Source of the DNA: CAVORB01 sp963698495
GTDB taxonomy: Bacteria > Pseudomonadota > Gammaproteobacteria > Chromatiales > Chromatiaceae
Length of the DNA stretch: 64,000 bases
Direction of reading: 5' to 3'
Assembly: GCA_963698495.1 (NCBI GenBank)
Contig: CAVORB010000032.1
Coordinates: forward strand, 68,121 to 132,120
In this document: one piece after another, positions 28,692 through 36,982 of the stretch
Position numbering within the stretch: the stretch's first letter is position 1
Layout: each line of letters begins with the position of its first letter
Notes under the pieces: generated by a model
Databases searched by the model: none
Told to the model about the DNA's origin: nothing
The model's input: the letters and a program-made list of their open reading frames with translations, nothing else
Program-made: the position numbers and the translations under genes

Positions 28692-31600
28692 ATGACCAGA
28701 CGCCGCTTGGCCTCTCTACTAGTTCTCCTCATCGCACTGAGCGCGGCGTTCAACCCCGCTATGTCCCAAGAGCGCAGCGGAGACGCCCCGCTGTCATCCG
28801 CCCGTTCGCAAAGCGGCATGGACCCGACCGCCAGATCCGCCGTGACCCCCGAGTTTCTGGACAACAAGATCAAGGAAACGGAGACGGCATCGGATCTGGA
28901 CGAGGCGCTGAAGGCAAAGCTCACGGAGCAATACCGCAAGGCGCTCAGCCAGCTCGAGGCCGAGAGCGCCCTGGAGGCCAAGACCGCAGCCTACACGCAG
29001 GCGCTGGAAACGGCCCCGGCTCGGACCGCGGCGATCCGCGAGCAGCTGACGTCGCGAGACGCGGCGGCACCGCCCGAGGCGCCAGCGATCCCGGACGACC
29101 TGTCGATCACCGAGCTCGAGCAGCGGCTCGCGAAGACCCAGGCGGACGCGGCCGCCGTCGGCGCCAAGCTCTCGGAGCTCGAGAAGCAGCTGGAGAGCAA
29201 CAGGACGCGGCCAGCCGAGGCCCGCCAGGCAATCATTGAGGCCAAGCGCGAGCTCGAGGAGGTCGAGGCGGAACTCGCGTTGCCGCCGCAAGAGGGCCAG
29301 CCCGAAGACCTTGCCAAGGCGCGCCGGTGGGCCCAGGAGGCACGTCGGCAATCCCTGCGCGCCAACATCCTGATGCTGGACCAAGAGCTGTTGAGCCAGG
29401 CGGTGCGCGTGGAGCTGCTCGAGGCCGAGCGCGACAAGGCGGCGAACGACCTCCAAGGACTCAAGGCAGAGGCGCGGGCGCTCGAGACCCGGCTCAGCGC
29501 GCTGCGCCAGCGCAAGGCCGAGGAGGCCGCCGACGAGGCCAAGGAGACGCAGCGCCAGGCCGCCGGAAAGCATCCGCTGATACAGGAGCTTGCTCGGCGC
29601 AACGCCGAGCTGAGCGATGAGCTGACAACGCTGACCGAGGAGCTCAACCGCTTCGCCGGCCAGCAGGAGCAGATCGAGGAGCAGACCCGCCGCATCACTG
29701 AGGACTTCCGTAGCGCGCGGCAGCGCATGGAGGTGGCGGGCCTGACGCAGGCGCTGGGGCAGGTCCTGATCGACCAACGCAATCAGCTGCCCAACCTGCG
29801 CCACCACGAAAAGGCGGCAGTGACGCGTGCGCAGGCCATTACCGACGCGACCCTGCGTCAGATCCGTTACCGAGAGGAACGGCGACGCCTGAAGAACCTG
29901 GACGACTACCTGAGCGAGGCCGCGGGCCAGGGGATGCCGGCAGATCTTACCGACGCCGATTTCAAGGAGCTGCGGAAGCTCGCCGACCGCAGGGGGACAC
30001 TGCTCGATCAGGCCATGGACGCGGACGACGCCTACCTGCGGATACTCGGCGAGGTGGACTACGCGTCAAGCCAGCTCACGGGAGTGGTACGAGAGTACGA
30101 CGGCTTCCTCGCGGAGCGGCTGCTCTGGGTGCGCAGCTCCGGGCCCGTGAGCCTGGCAACGTTCGTCAATCTGCCGCGCGCCGTCCTGTGGGGCGTCTCT
30201 CCTGCCAACTGGGTGGAGGTGGCGCAGGTCCTGCTCTACGAGGCCCCCCGCTCGCCGCTGTCCTGGCTGCTGGTGCTCACCGCGGTGGGGCTGCAATGGA
30301 AGACCCGAGCGTTACGCCAACGCCTGCTCGCGACCGCCACCTATCTGCGCCGCGTGCGTACCGACAGCATCCTCTACACGCTCGAGGCGGTGGGACTGAG
30401 CTTGCTCATGGCCGCCCCCTTATCCCTGTTGTTCGTTGCCTTCGGGCTGGAGCTGTATGGCTCACTCGAGGCGACGGACTTCACCAAGGCAATCGGACAA
30501 GCCGCCATATCCGTTTCCCTGGGGTTGTACTTCCTGCGCGCCTTCCGCGTCCTGTGCATGTCGGGGGGCGTGGCCGACCGTCATTTCCAATGGACCGGGG
30601 AGGTCCTGAAGCTGCTGCGCCGGAACTTCGACTGGCTGCTGGTGGTGCTGGTGCCGCTCGGATTCATCGCCAGCGCGTGCTACAACCACGCCGATATCAC
30701 CTACAGCGGCAGCCTTGGGCGCCTCTCGCTGATCGCGCTGATGCTGGGGCTGGCCGCCTTCTTCGCCCGCGTGCTCAATCCCCAGCGCGGGGCGCCGCAT
30801 AACCTGCTGCAGGCGAGCCCTGGCGGCTGGTTCAACCGCCTGAAGAAACTGTGGTACCCCCTGGTCGTCGGCATGCCGCTGGCGCTTTCTCTGCTCACGG
30901 CCGCGGGTTACGTTTACACCTCCGGAATTCTGCTCCGCTCCCTGCTCAGCTCCATGTATTTGGTGCTGGGAATCACGGTCGTCCACCAGCTCATAATCCG
31001 CTGGCTGGTCCTCACCAGCCGGCGTCTGGCCCTCCAGGCCGCCTTGGACCGCCGCGCCGCACGCGCGAACGAAGAGACGAGACAGGGCGAGGCTGTTGCC
31101 GCGCCCCCGCCCCAGGCCGAGGACACTCGGCAAGTGGACCTGGCCTCCCTGGACGAGCAGACCAGACGGCTCATCAACACCGTGCTTTTCCTGTCCGGTG
31201 CCGTCGCCCTGTGGGGAATCTGGTCTCAGGTTCTGCCGGCCTTCGGCATCTTCGAGCAGGTCGCTCTCTGGCACCAGACGGGCGTGGTGGACGGCGAGGA
31301 AAAGATCATTCCCGTCACCCTGGCGGACATCGGGTCGGTCGCTCTGATCGCGTTGATCGCTTTCGTCGCGGCCAGGAACCTGCCCGCCTTGCTGGAGATA
31401 CTGCTGCTGTCGCGCATGTCTTTCTCCTCGGGCAGCCGCTACGCGATCAAGACCTTGACCGGCTACACCATCACCGCCGCCGCCGCACTGACCGCCTTCA
31501 GCACGCTTGGCCTCTCCTGGGGACAGGTCCAGTGGCTGGTCGCGGCGCTGGGCGTGGGCATCGGCTTCGGACTCCAGGAGATCGTGGCCAACTTCATCAG

Positions 31601-32183
31601 CGGTCTCATTATCCTGTTCGAACGTCCGGTGCGGGTGGGAGACGTGGTCACCATCGGCGACACGACGGGCTCGGTGTCGAAGATTCGCATTCGCGCCACG
31701 ACCATCCGCAACTGGGACAAGCAGGAGCTCCTGGTGCCGAACAAGGAGTTCATCACCGGGCGCCTGCTGAACTGGACCCTCAGCGACAATCTGAACCGGA
31801 TCGTGATCACGGTCGGCGTGGACTACGGGGCGGACGTGCCCCTGGCGCTGAAGCTGCTGGAGGAGGCGGCGCGGGAAAACGGACACGTGCTCGCCGATCC
31901 GGAGCCCAGGATCACCTTCGAGGGCTTTGGCGACAACGCGCTGACCCTCGTGCTTCGCTGCTACCTGGATTCCCTCGATGACCGGCTCATGGTCATCAGC
32001 GAGCTGCACCAGAGCATCAACGCGAAGTTCCAGGCCGCCGGCATCTCCATCGCTTTCCCGCAGCGCGACGTGCATCTCAGCACCGCCCAGCCGCTCGATG
32101 TGCGCGTCACGAACGCCTGGCCCGGGGCGGTCGAACCCGCCTCCAAGGGCAGCGGAGGTGGTTCCGTCGATCCGGGCCGCTGA
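28692..32183 (+). CDS. Large mechanosensitive channel, MscK/KefA-like
   Basis: A 1163-residue MscS-superfamily channel with MscK-like architecture. It has a signal peptide (1-26), a long periplasmic coiled-coil region (about 35-400, heptad-like Glu/Leu/Ala/Arg-rich), about 10 transmembrane segments (490-880) and a C-terminal MscS pore and vestibule. The pore-helix motif VGIGFGLQEIVANFISGLII and FERPVRVGDVVTIGD are typical. The start MTRRRLASLLVLL at 28692 begins the signal peptide; upstream codons look non-coding. Such channels open on hypo-osmotic membrane stretch and release solutes. Confidence 0.92.
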   Translation: MTRRRLASLLVLLIALSAAFNPAMSQERSGDAPLSSARSQSGMDPTARSAVTPEFLDNKIKETETASDLDEALKAKLTEQYRKALSQLEAESALEAKTAAYTQALETAPARTAAIREQLTSRDAAAPPEAPAIPDDLSITELEQRLAKTQADAAAVGAKLSELEKQLESNRTRPAEARQAIIEAKRELEEVEAELALPPQEGQPEDLAKARRWAQEARRQSLRANILMLDQELLSQAVRVELLEAERDKAANDLQGLKAEARALETRLSALRQRKAEEAADEAKETQRQAAGKHPLIQELARRNAELSDELTTLTEELNRFAGQQEQIEEQTRRITEDFRSARQRMEVAGLTQALGQVLIDQRNQLPNLRHHEKAAVTRAQAITDATLRQIRYREERRRLKNLDDYLSEAAGQGMPADLTDADFKELRKLADRRGTLLDQAMDADDAYLRILGEVDYASSQLTGVVREYDGFLAERLLWVRSSGPVSLATFVNLPRAVLWGVSPANWVEVAQVLLYEAPRSPLSWLLVLTAVGLQWKTRALRQRLLATATYLRRVRTDSILYTLEAVGLSLLMAAPLSLLFVAFGLELYGSLEATDFTKAIGQAAISVSLGLYFLRAFRVLCMSGGVADRHFQWTGEVLKLLRRNFDWLLVVLVPLGFIASACYNHADITYSGSLGRLSLIALMLGLAAFFARVLNPQRGAPHNLLQASPGGWFNRLKKLWYPLVVGMPLALSLLTAAGYVYTSGILLRSLLSSMYLVLGITVVHQLIIRWLVLTSRRLALQAALDRRAARANEETRQGEAVAAPPPQAEDTRQVDLASLDEQTRRLINTVLFLSGAVALWGIWSQVLPAFGIFEQVALWHQTGVVDGEEKIIPVTLADIGSVALIALIAFVAARNLPALLEILLLSRMSFSSGSRYAIKTLTGYTITAAAALTAFSTLGLSWGQVQWLVAALGVGIGFGLQEIVANFISGLIILFERPVRVGDVVTIGDTTGSVSKIRIRATTIRNWDKQELLVPNKEFITGRLLNWTLSDNLNRIVITVGVDYGADVPLALKLLEEAARENGHVLADPEPRITFEGFGDNALTLVLRCYLDSLDDRLMVISELHQSINAKFQAAGISIAFPQRDVHLSTAQPLDVRVTNAWPGAVEPASKGSGGGSVDPGR

Positions 32184-32206
32184 GACATGCCGGCGGCCCG
32201 TTGCGC

Positions 32207-32386
32207 TCAATCCAGCTCGTTGAACTCGGGATCGTCCAGCAGCTCGCGCAGGCGCCGCAGCTCGCGCAGGCGCTCGATGCGGCGGCGGGCGTCCCAGGCG
32301 CTCTTGTCGGTCAACGCCAAGGCGCCCTCGTTATCGATAAACTGCTCGTTCGTTTCTTCACTGCCGCGGACGTCGGTCTCCAACAT
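32207..32386 (-). CDS. PA3496-family small putative envelope-integrity protein
   Basis: A 59-residue reverse-strand gene starting MLETDVRGSEETNEQFIDN and ending FNELD. The C-terminal ARRRIERLRELRRLRELLDD block matches the PA3496 family of short gammaproteobacterial proteins. It is a charged, helical protein with no membrane segment. It converges on the MscK-like gene with 23 bases between the stops. The function is inferred only from family annotation. Confidence 0.72.
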   Translation of the reverse strand: MLETDVRGSEETNEQFIDNEGALALTDKSAWDARRRIERLRELRRLRELLDDPEFNELD

Positions 32387-32786
32387 CTCGTTCCCCTACG
32401 CAAACCTGTACAAAATTGCGCGCTATCTAGCGCCTGCAGCGCGGGAGAAACAACGAATTATTTTTGTCGATTCGATCAAAATTGCTCATCGATGCCTGCC
32501 TGTCCGCGACGAGCCCCGGACTTCGGCTGTTCCTCTCGCGGCAGAGGCGGAATCGCCGACGAGTCGACATGGCGGAAACAGGAACGCGGGCGCCTCTCCG
32601 ATGCTGGCGTGTAGCGATCGGGGGGACGATTTCACACTCTCGGCATTAGGCATTTGCGGTCATCCTGTTTAGAATCCGTGGGGCTGAGGCGCGGCGCGCG
32701 CCGTCTCAGAACCACAACAGCGACCCCGCCGCCGGGCGCCCCGAGCCCCGCCGGCACACGACATGAACTTCCCTGGAGGACGCGAA
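32387..32786. other. Intergenic region upstream of SCP2 gene
   Basis: About 400 bases between the divergent PA3496-family gene and the SCP2 gene. A short AT-rich part near 32440-32480 probably belongs to the reverse promoter. TAGAAT near 32669 could be a forward -10. No gene or repeat copy is recognised. Confidence 0.3.
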
Positions 32787-33206
32787 ATGGCAGCACTGTT
32801 TTCCGCAGAGTGGATGAATCAGCTCAAAGACGCCTGGAACGCCGAGCCCGAGGTCAGCGCCAAGCTGGCCGAAATCGATTTCGACTCGGTGATCTACTGT
32901 GGTTTCAAGAACGAAGAAAATCCCAGAGGCGTCTTTGTGGTCGAGAAGGGAATATGCGTCCGCGCCGGTGCCTGGGCCGAGAGTGACCCCCCTGCCAACT
33001 GGGACATGCGTGCCGACCTGGATGACTGGCTCAAGTGGGTCAAGAAGGGCATCGGCATGATGGGCCTTGGCACCTCGTTCGCAACCGGCAAGCTCAAATT
33101 CAAGGTCGGCGACTACAAGGCCATGATGAAGGACCCGCGCATGGCCAACCCCTTCGTCAAGAGCTTCAATCTGATGCAGAAGATCGGCGCCGACGAGCTC
33201 GGCTAA
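32787..33206 (+). CDS. SCP-2 sterol-transfer-like lipid-binding protein
   Basis: A 139-residue SCP2-fold protein. The segments FSAEWMNQLKDAWNAEP, FDSVIYCGFKNEENPRGVF and the C-terminal KLKFKVGDYKAMMKDPRM match the SCP-2 pattern of a hydrophobic pocket. The start at 32787 has GGAGGA 6 bases upstream; an earlier in-frame ATG at 32763 lies before that site. It is probably a cytosolic carrier of lipids or acyl chains. It is monocistronic, closed by a strong terminator 20 bases downstream. Confidence 0.88.
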   Translation: MAALFSAEWMNQLKDAWNAEPEVSAKLAEIDFDSVIYCGFKNEENPRGVFVVEKGICVRAGAWAESDPPANWDMRADLDDWLKWVKKGIGMMGLGTSFATGKLKFKVGDYKAMMKDPRMANPFVKSFNLMQKIGADELG

Positions 33207-33225
33207 CCACCCGGCTTGAGGTAGG

Positions 33226-33254
33226 AAAAGCCCGCCCTCCGGCGGGCTTTTTTT
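33226..33254 (+). terminator. Rho-independent terminator of SCP2 gene
   Basis: AAAAGCCCGCC (33226-33236), a CTCC loop and GGCGGGCTTTT (33241-33251), followed by more T residues, form a textbook intrinsic terminator. It lies 20 bases after the SCP2 stop. Confidence 0.93.
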
Positions 33255-33446
33255 GTTCGTCCGGGTATCCGTCCCGGCTGCCCGAATTTCGTCGTCGCCA
33301 ACCCTGCGCCCCGGATCCGTGCGGAATCCGCAACCCCCCGACCGGGCGCGCACAACGTTCCGCATGGGGCGGGCTAAGCTGATAGATGAGCGGGCGCTAA
33401 ACGCACGCGGGTTTGCTCCATCGACAAAGCGAAGTAGTGGAGGCTC

Positions 33447-33808
33447 ATGATGAACAGGCGCTTGTTTACACTTTGGATGCTCGGCAGCGGAATGTCGCTC
33501 CTCGCGGGCACAAGGCACGCCGTCGCCAGCGGTGGAGGCGGTGGAGGCGGTGGAGGCGGTGGAGGGGCGGAGGTAGCGGAGGTGGCGGCGCCTCCTCCGG
33601 CTCCGGTAGCGGCTATGGGAGCGGATTTGGTTACGGGAACGGAAGTAGCGGTTTTGGCGCAGGTCCGGGTCCGAGCGCAGGTCCGGGTCCGAAATCGAGC
33701 CTGACACCTGACCGCGACCGCGACAGGGATCGGGATCGGGACCGCGATCCTGATCCTGATCTTGACCGAGACAGAGACAGAGACCGCGACCGGGATCGCG
33801 ATCATTAG
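33447..33808 (+). pseudogene. Exported Gly-rich / Asp-Arg-repeat protein, interrupted by a one-base frameshift
   Basis: A GGAGG site precedes ATGATGAAC at 33447. The first 27 residues (MNRRLFTLWMLGSGMSLLAG and following) are a signal peptide, followed by a glycine run encoded by repeated GGTGGAGGC units. In this frame the sequence soon becomes nonsense and stops at 33704. From about 33567 another frame continues the glycine-rich sequence (GGGSGGGGASSGSGSGYGSG), then Gly-Pro, then a tail of Asp-Arg and Asp-Pro dipeptides ending DRDH at 33808. Adding one G to the GGGG run at 33564-33567 joins both parts into a 120-residue protein. The cause could be slippage, decay or a sequence error. Confidence 0.65.
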
Positions 33809-34206
33809 CTCAACCGCGAACCATAGCGCACAAGCCGGGGTGCCCCGCCGCGGCGCGTTTCTCCTTTGCGGGGCACGGAAACGGGTCCTCGGCTCGTGAC
33901 GCGGCGAACGTTGCAGACTCAGGGAACGACACCCAAGCGAGGAGGATAGCGCTGTCCGCATGGCACCCGCCGATCGCGGATGTGTTCCGTAGCACGTATC
34001 CCAGCCGCGAGGCATACCTGGCAGCCGCCCACCCAGCGTCAGCGGAACGAACAGATTCAGGTCCAAGGGACGACCGCTGCCCCTTCGCACTGATGCGAAC
34101 GCCCGCGGTGCACGCCGACAACCTAACCTTCTCCGGGCAGACAACCGGATGCGTCGCGGATAAACTGCGCGGAAACCGGACGAGGCCGAGCCACGGAGCG
34201 TGCAGT
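33809..34206. other. Intergenic region with long-loop inverted repeat
   Basis: About 398 bases. GTGCCCCGC (33840-33848) and GCGGGGCAC (33868-33876) form a perfect 9-base stem 32 bases after the Asp-Arg gene and may end its transcript, although no T run follows. The rest holds no recognisable gene. Confidence 0.4.
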
Positions 34207-34698
34207 ATGTCTGTCGACAGTCCCCTGAGCATCGGATGGCGGGAATGGGTTTCGCTGCCCGAGCTGGGACTGCCCGCTATCAAGGCAAAAACGGACACGG
34301 GCGCAAGGACCTCCGCGCTGCACGCCTTCTACGTCGAGCGGTTCAGAAGACACGGCAAGGATCTTGTACGCTTCGGGGTGCACCCGATTCAACGCCGCAA
34401 CGACCCCGTGGTAGCCTGCACGGCCGCTCTCATCGACCAGCGCCAGATCTCCGATTCCGGGGGGCACCGGGAGATGCGCTACGTGATTTGCACCACGCTC
34501 AGGCTTGGCGAGCACGAGTGGCCGATCGAAATCACCCTAACCAATCGGGACACCATGCTGTTCAGGATGCTCCTGGGGCGAAAGGCCATGGCACACAAGC
34601 TGATCGTCAACCCGGCCGCCTCCTACCTCCTGGGCAGGCTACCGGGCCGCCGTGTGGGCCGGATGTACGCGGAGCTGGAAAACGGCGCCCGACGCTGA
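34207..34698 (+). CDS. RimB-like ATP-dependent zinc protease (retropepsin-like)
   Basis: A 163-residue protein of the Zn_protease/DUF785 family, which has a retropepsin-like fold and is genetically linked to RimK (RimB in pseudomonads). The active-site-like motif IKAKTDTGARTSALHAF is at residues 25-41, and RDTMLFRMLLGRKAM plus NPAASYLLG form the C-terminal signature. The family's proposed role is processing of RimK-modified proteins such as S6; that is known of relatives, not shown here. Its stop codon lies within the first bases of repeat copy B, which separates it from rimK. Confidence 0.85.
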   Translation: MSVDSPLSIGWREWVSLPELGLPAIKAKTDTGARTSALHAFYVERFRRHGKDLVRFGVHPIQRRNDPVVACTAALIDQRQISDSGGHREMRYVICTTLRLGEHEWPIEITLTNRDTMLFRMLLGRKAMAHKLIVNPAASYLLGRLPGRRVGRMYAELENGARR

Positions 34699-34836
34699 CT
34701 GTTGGCCATCCTGACCGAAGTCAGCACGCAACCCGAGAGGCATGGTTCTTGGCTGGCTCCATTTTCAAACGCTTAGGCGCTTGAACATGGCGTCGCGTCC
34801 AGGTGCCGTGGGAAGCGCTGAATTTATTCGGAGTAC
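34691..34836 (+). repeat. Dispersed intergenic repeat, copy B (full length)
   Basis: It starts GACGCTGACTGTTGGCC inside the rimB-like stop region and has a shortened palindrome closed by GTCAGCACGC. It continues through CTCCATTTTCAAACGCTTA and GCGCTTGAACATGGCGTC, ending GGAAGCGCTGAATTTATTCGG at the 5' border of rimK. It is homologous along its whole length to copy A. Confidence 0.75.
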
Positions 34837-34864
34837 GCCAAATCTGCGCCGTGAGGGCAAGGAC

Positions 34865-35764
34865 TTGAGAATCGCGGTTTTGTCGCGCAGCGCCCAGCTG
34901 TATTCGACCCGAAGGCTCAAAGAGGCCGCGGAGGCGCGCGGCCACGAGGTCCGTGTGGTCGACGTGCTGCGCTGCTATATGAATATCGCTACCCATCGCC
35001 CGTCCATTCGCTACAAGGGGGAGGAGCTAAAAGGCTTCGACGCGGTGATCCCGCGGATCGGGGCCTCGGTGACCTTTTACGGTACGGCCGTGCTGCGACA
35101 GTTCGAAATGATGGGCGTGTGCCCGCTCAACGAGTCCGTGGCCATCACCCGCTCCCGCGACAAGCTGCGGTCCCTGCAACTGTTGTCCCGCAAGGGCATC
35201 GGGCTCCCGGCAACGGGATTCGCGCACAGCCCGGACGACACCGAGGACATGATCAAGATGACGGGCGGCGCGCCGCTGGTGATCAAGCTCCTGGAAGGCA
35301 CCAGAGGCATCGGCGTCGTGCTTGCGGAGACGCACCAGGCCGCCGAGAGCGTGATCCAGGCATTCATGGGGCTCAAGGCCCACATCCTGGCCCAGGAATA
35401 CGTGCGGGAGGCCGGAGGGGCCGACATACGCTGCTTCGTCGTCGGCGAAAAGGTGGTGGCCGCGATCAAGCGTCAGGCCAAGGAAGGCGAGCTCCGATCC
35501 GACCTCCACATGGGCGGCAGCGCCAACCTGGTGCGCATCACGCCCGAGGAACGCTCCACCGCGTTACGGGCTGCACAGACCATAGGACTGAACGCCGCCG
35601 GCGTGGACCTGCTGCGGTCCAAAGACGGACCACGGGTGATCGAGGTGAATTCTTCCCCCGGTCTTGAAGGCATCGAGACCGCGACAGGCAAGGACATCGC
35701 CGGGATGATGATCGACTTCCTGACCAACAAGGCCAAGCAAAAGCGCGCGCGCACCCAAGGTTGA
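34865..35764 (+). CDS. rimK: RimK-family ATP-grasp ligase, copy 1
   Basis: An ATP-grasp amide ligase, 299 residues. In E. coli, RimK adds glutamates to the C-terminus of ribosomal protein S6. The N-terminal IAVLSRSAQLYSTRRLKEAA, the ATP-grasp segment GGAPLVIKLLEGTRGIGVVL, and metal/ATP residues in RVIEVNSSPGLEG are intact. I chose the TTG at 34865 because GAGGG lies 7 bases upstream and the product then aligns end to end with the second copy (MKIAILSR). Upstream ATGs at 34742 and 34787 fall inside repeat B. The AspA-like gene follows after 12 bases. By eye about three quarters of residues match copy 2. Confidence 0.88.
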   Translation: MRIAVLSRSAQLYSTRRLKEAAEARGHEVRVVDVLRCYMNIATHRPSIRYKGEELKGFDAVIPRIGASVTFYGTAVLRQFEMMGVCPLNESVAITRSRDKLRSLQLLSRKGIGLPATGFAHSPDDTEDMIKMTGGAPLVIKLLEGTRGIGVVLAETHQAAESVIQAFMGLKAHILAQEYVREAGGADIRCFVVGEKVVAAIKRQAKEGELRSDLHMGGSANLVRITPEERSTALRAAQTIGLNAAGVDLLRSKDGPRVIEVNSSPGLEGIETATGKDIAGMMIDFLTNKAKQKRARTQG

Positions 35765-35776
35765 GGCTGAAAGACA

Positions 35777-36823
35777 ATGCCGGCATTTTCCATCGGCGGC
35801 CAGCTGGTGCAACCGGGGGAACGGGTTTTCGTCGACCTTTCACTACCGCGCCTCTATACCCACACGGCGGTCTCGATGCCGCTTCGCATCGTCAACGGAA
35901 AAAGACCCGGACCTCGTCTGTTCGTGTGCGCCGCCATCCACGGCGACGAGATCAACGGGGTCGAGATCATCCGCCGGCTCTTGCGCTCGCCCGCCCTCAG
36001 GCACCTGGCGGGTACGCTCATCGCCGTTCCGATCGTCAACGTCTATGGTCTGGTGAACCATTCCCGCTATCTGCCCGATCGCCGGGACCTCAACCGCAGC
36101 TTCCCCGGCTCGGAGCGCGGCTCCATGGCGGCGCGACTCGCGCGGCAGCTGATGGAGGAGGTGGTGGAGAAATCGACCCACGGCATCGACATTCACACCG
36201 GAGCCCTGCATCGCGACAACCTTCCCCAGGTACGGGCCTGCATCGAGGACCACCCGACCACCGAGAGGTTGGCGAGGGCCTTCGGCACGCCGGTCGTCAT
36301 CAATTCCGACCTGCGGGACGGCTCGTTGCGGCAGGCCGTCGCTGAGCTCGGGATCCCCATGCTCCTGTACGAGGCCGGCGAGGCTTTGCGCTTCAACGAG
36401 GTGGCGATACGCGTCGGCGTGAGGGGCATCATCGGCGTGATGCGTGAGATCGGAATGCTCGCGCAGCGCCCATCCCACCGGCGCTACCCGGAGCCTTTCA
36501 TCGCGCGCTCGACCCAGTGGGTCCGGGCACCCCAGAGCGGCATCCTGCGAACCATCACACCCCTCGGAGCTACGGTCAAGAAAGGGCAGCGGCTGGGAGT
36601 CGTTTCCGACCCCTTCGGCGAACGCGAGGAAGACGTGCTGGCCACGGCGGCCGGCCTGATCGTCGGCCGCACCAATCTGCCCTTGGTCAACGAGGGCGAG
36701 GCCGTTTTCAATATCGCCCGCATGGAGAAGCTGGAATCGGTGGCGGATGCGGTGGAGGCCTTGCAGGCGGAGCTCGATCCCACTGTCGACCTGGAGCCGC
36801 CGAAGGAGCCGCCTATCATCTGA
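35777..36823 (+). CDS. Succinylglutamate desuccinylase/aspartoacylase-family hydrolase, copy 1
   Basis: A 348-residue zinc hydrolase of the M14-like AstE/AspA family. The zinc ligands are H and E in AAIHGDEINGVEIIRR (about 54-69) and H in HGIDIHTGALHRDN. DRRDLNRSFPG supplies substrate-binding Arg and Asn. A C-terminal barrel-sandwich domain (WVRAPQSGILRTITPLGATV) is typical of this subfamily. AstE and AspA cut amide bonds of N-acyl amino acids; the substrate here is unknown. It follows rimK by 12 bases and has a paralogue at 42924. Confidence 0.9.
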   Translation: MPAFSIGGQLVQPGERVFVDLSLPRLYTHTAVSMPLRIVNGKRPGPRLFVCAAIHGDEINGVEIIRRLLRSPALRHLAGTLIAVPIVNVYGLVNHSRYLPDRRDLNRSFPGSERGSMAARLARQLMEEVVEKSTHGIDIHTGALHRDNLPQVRACIEDHPTTERLARAFGTPVVINSDLRDGSLRQAVAELGIPMLLYEAGEALRFNEVAIRVGVRGIIGVMREIGMLAQRPSHRRYPEPFIARSTQWVRAPQSGILRTITPLGATVKKGQRLGVVSDPFGEREEDVLATAAGLIVGRTNLPLVNEGEAVFNIARMEKLESVADAVEALQAELDPTVDLEPPKEPPII

Positions 36824-36858
36824 CGGCACGACTGAAACGCCCGGACGATCGATGCCAA

Positions 36859-36932
36859 GACGCTGATTGTTGGCCATCCTGGCCAAAACCAGCACGTCAC
36901 CTCCATGTGCCGCGGGATGCGCTGAAGCGGTA
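36859..36932 (+). repeat. Dispersed intergenic repeat, copy C (internally deleted)
   Basis: It starts GACGCTGATT then GTTGGCCATCCTGGCCAA, the clearest copy of the palindromic head, then AACCAGCACG. It then jumps directly to the tail equivalent (GTCACCTCCATGTGCCGCGG, GATGCGCTGAAGCGG), lacking about 70 internal bases of copies A and B. Confidence 0.65.
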
Positions 36933-36982
36933 TGCCGAGTGGCCGATCGGGCGAAAAGAGACGCCGACTTGGCGCGACCAAG

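Noticed and set aside
30462..32210. A 582-codon reverse open frame under the MscK-like gene
   Set aside because: Antisense shadow of the MscS domain region; the only real reverse gene nearby is the 59-residue PA3496-family gene at 32207-32386.
33701..33808. CRISPR-like or tandem DNA repeat in the gaccgcgaccgg tract
   Set aside because: It is a codon-level repeat encoding Asp-Arg pairs in one open frame, with no spacers.
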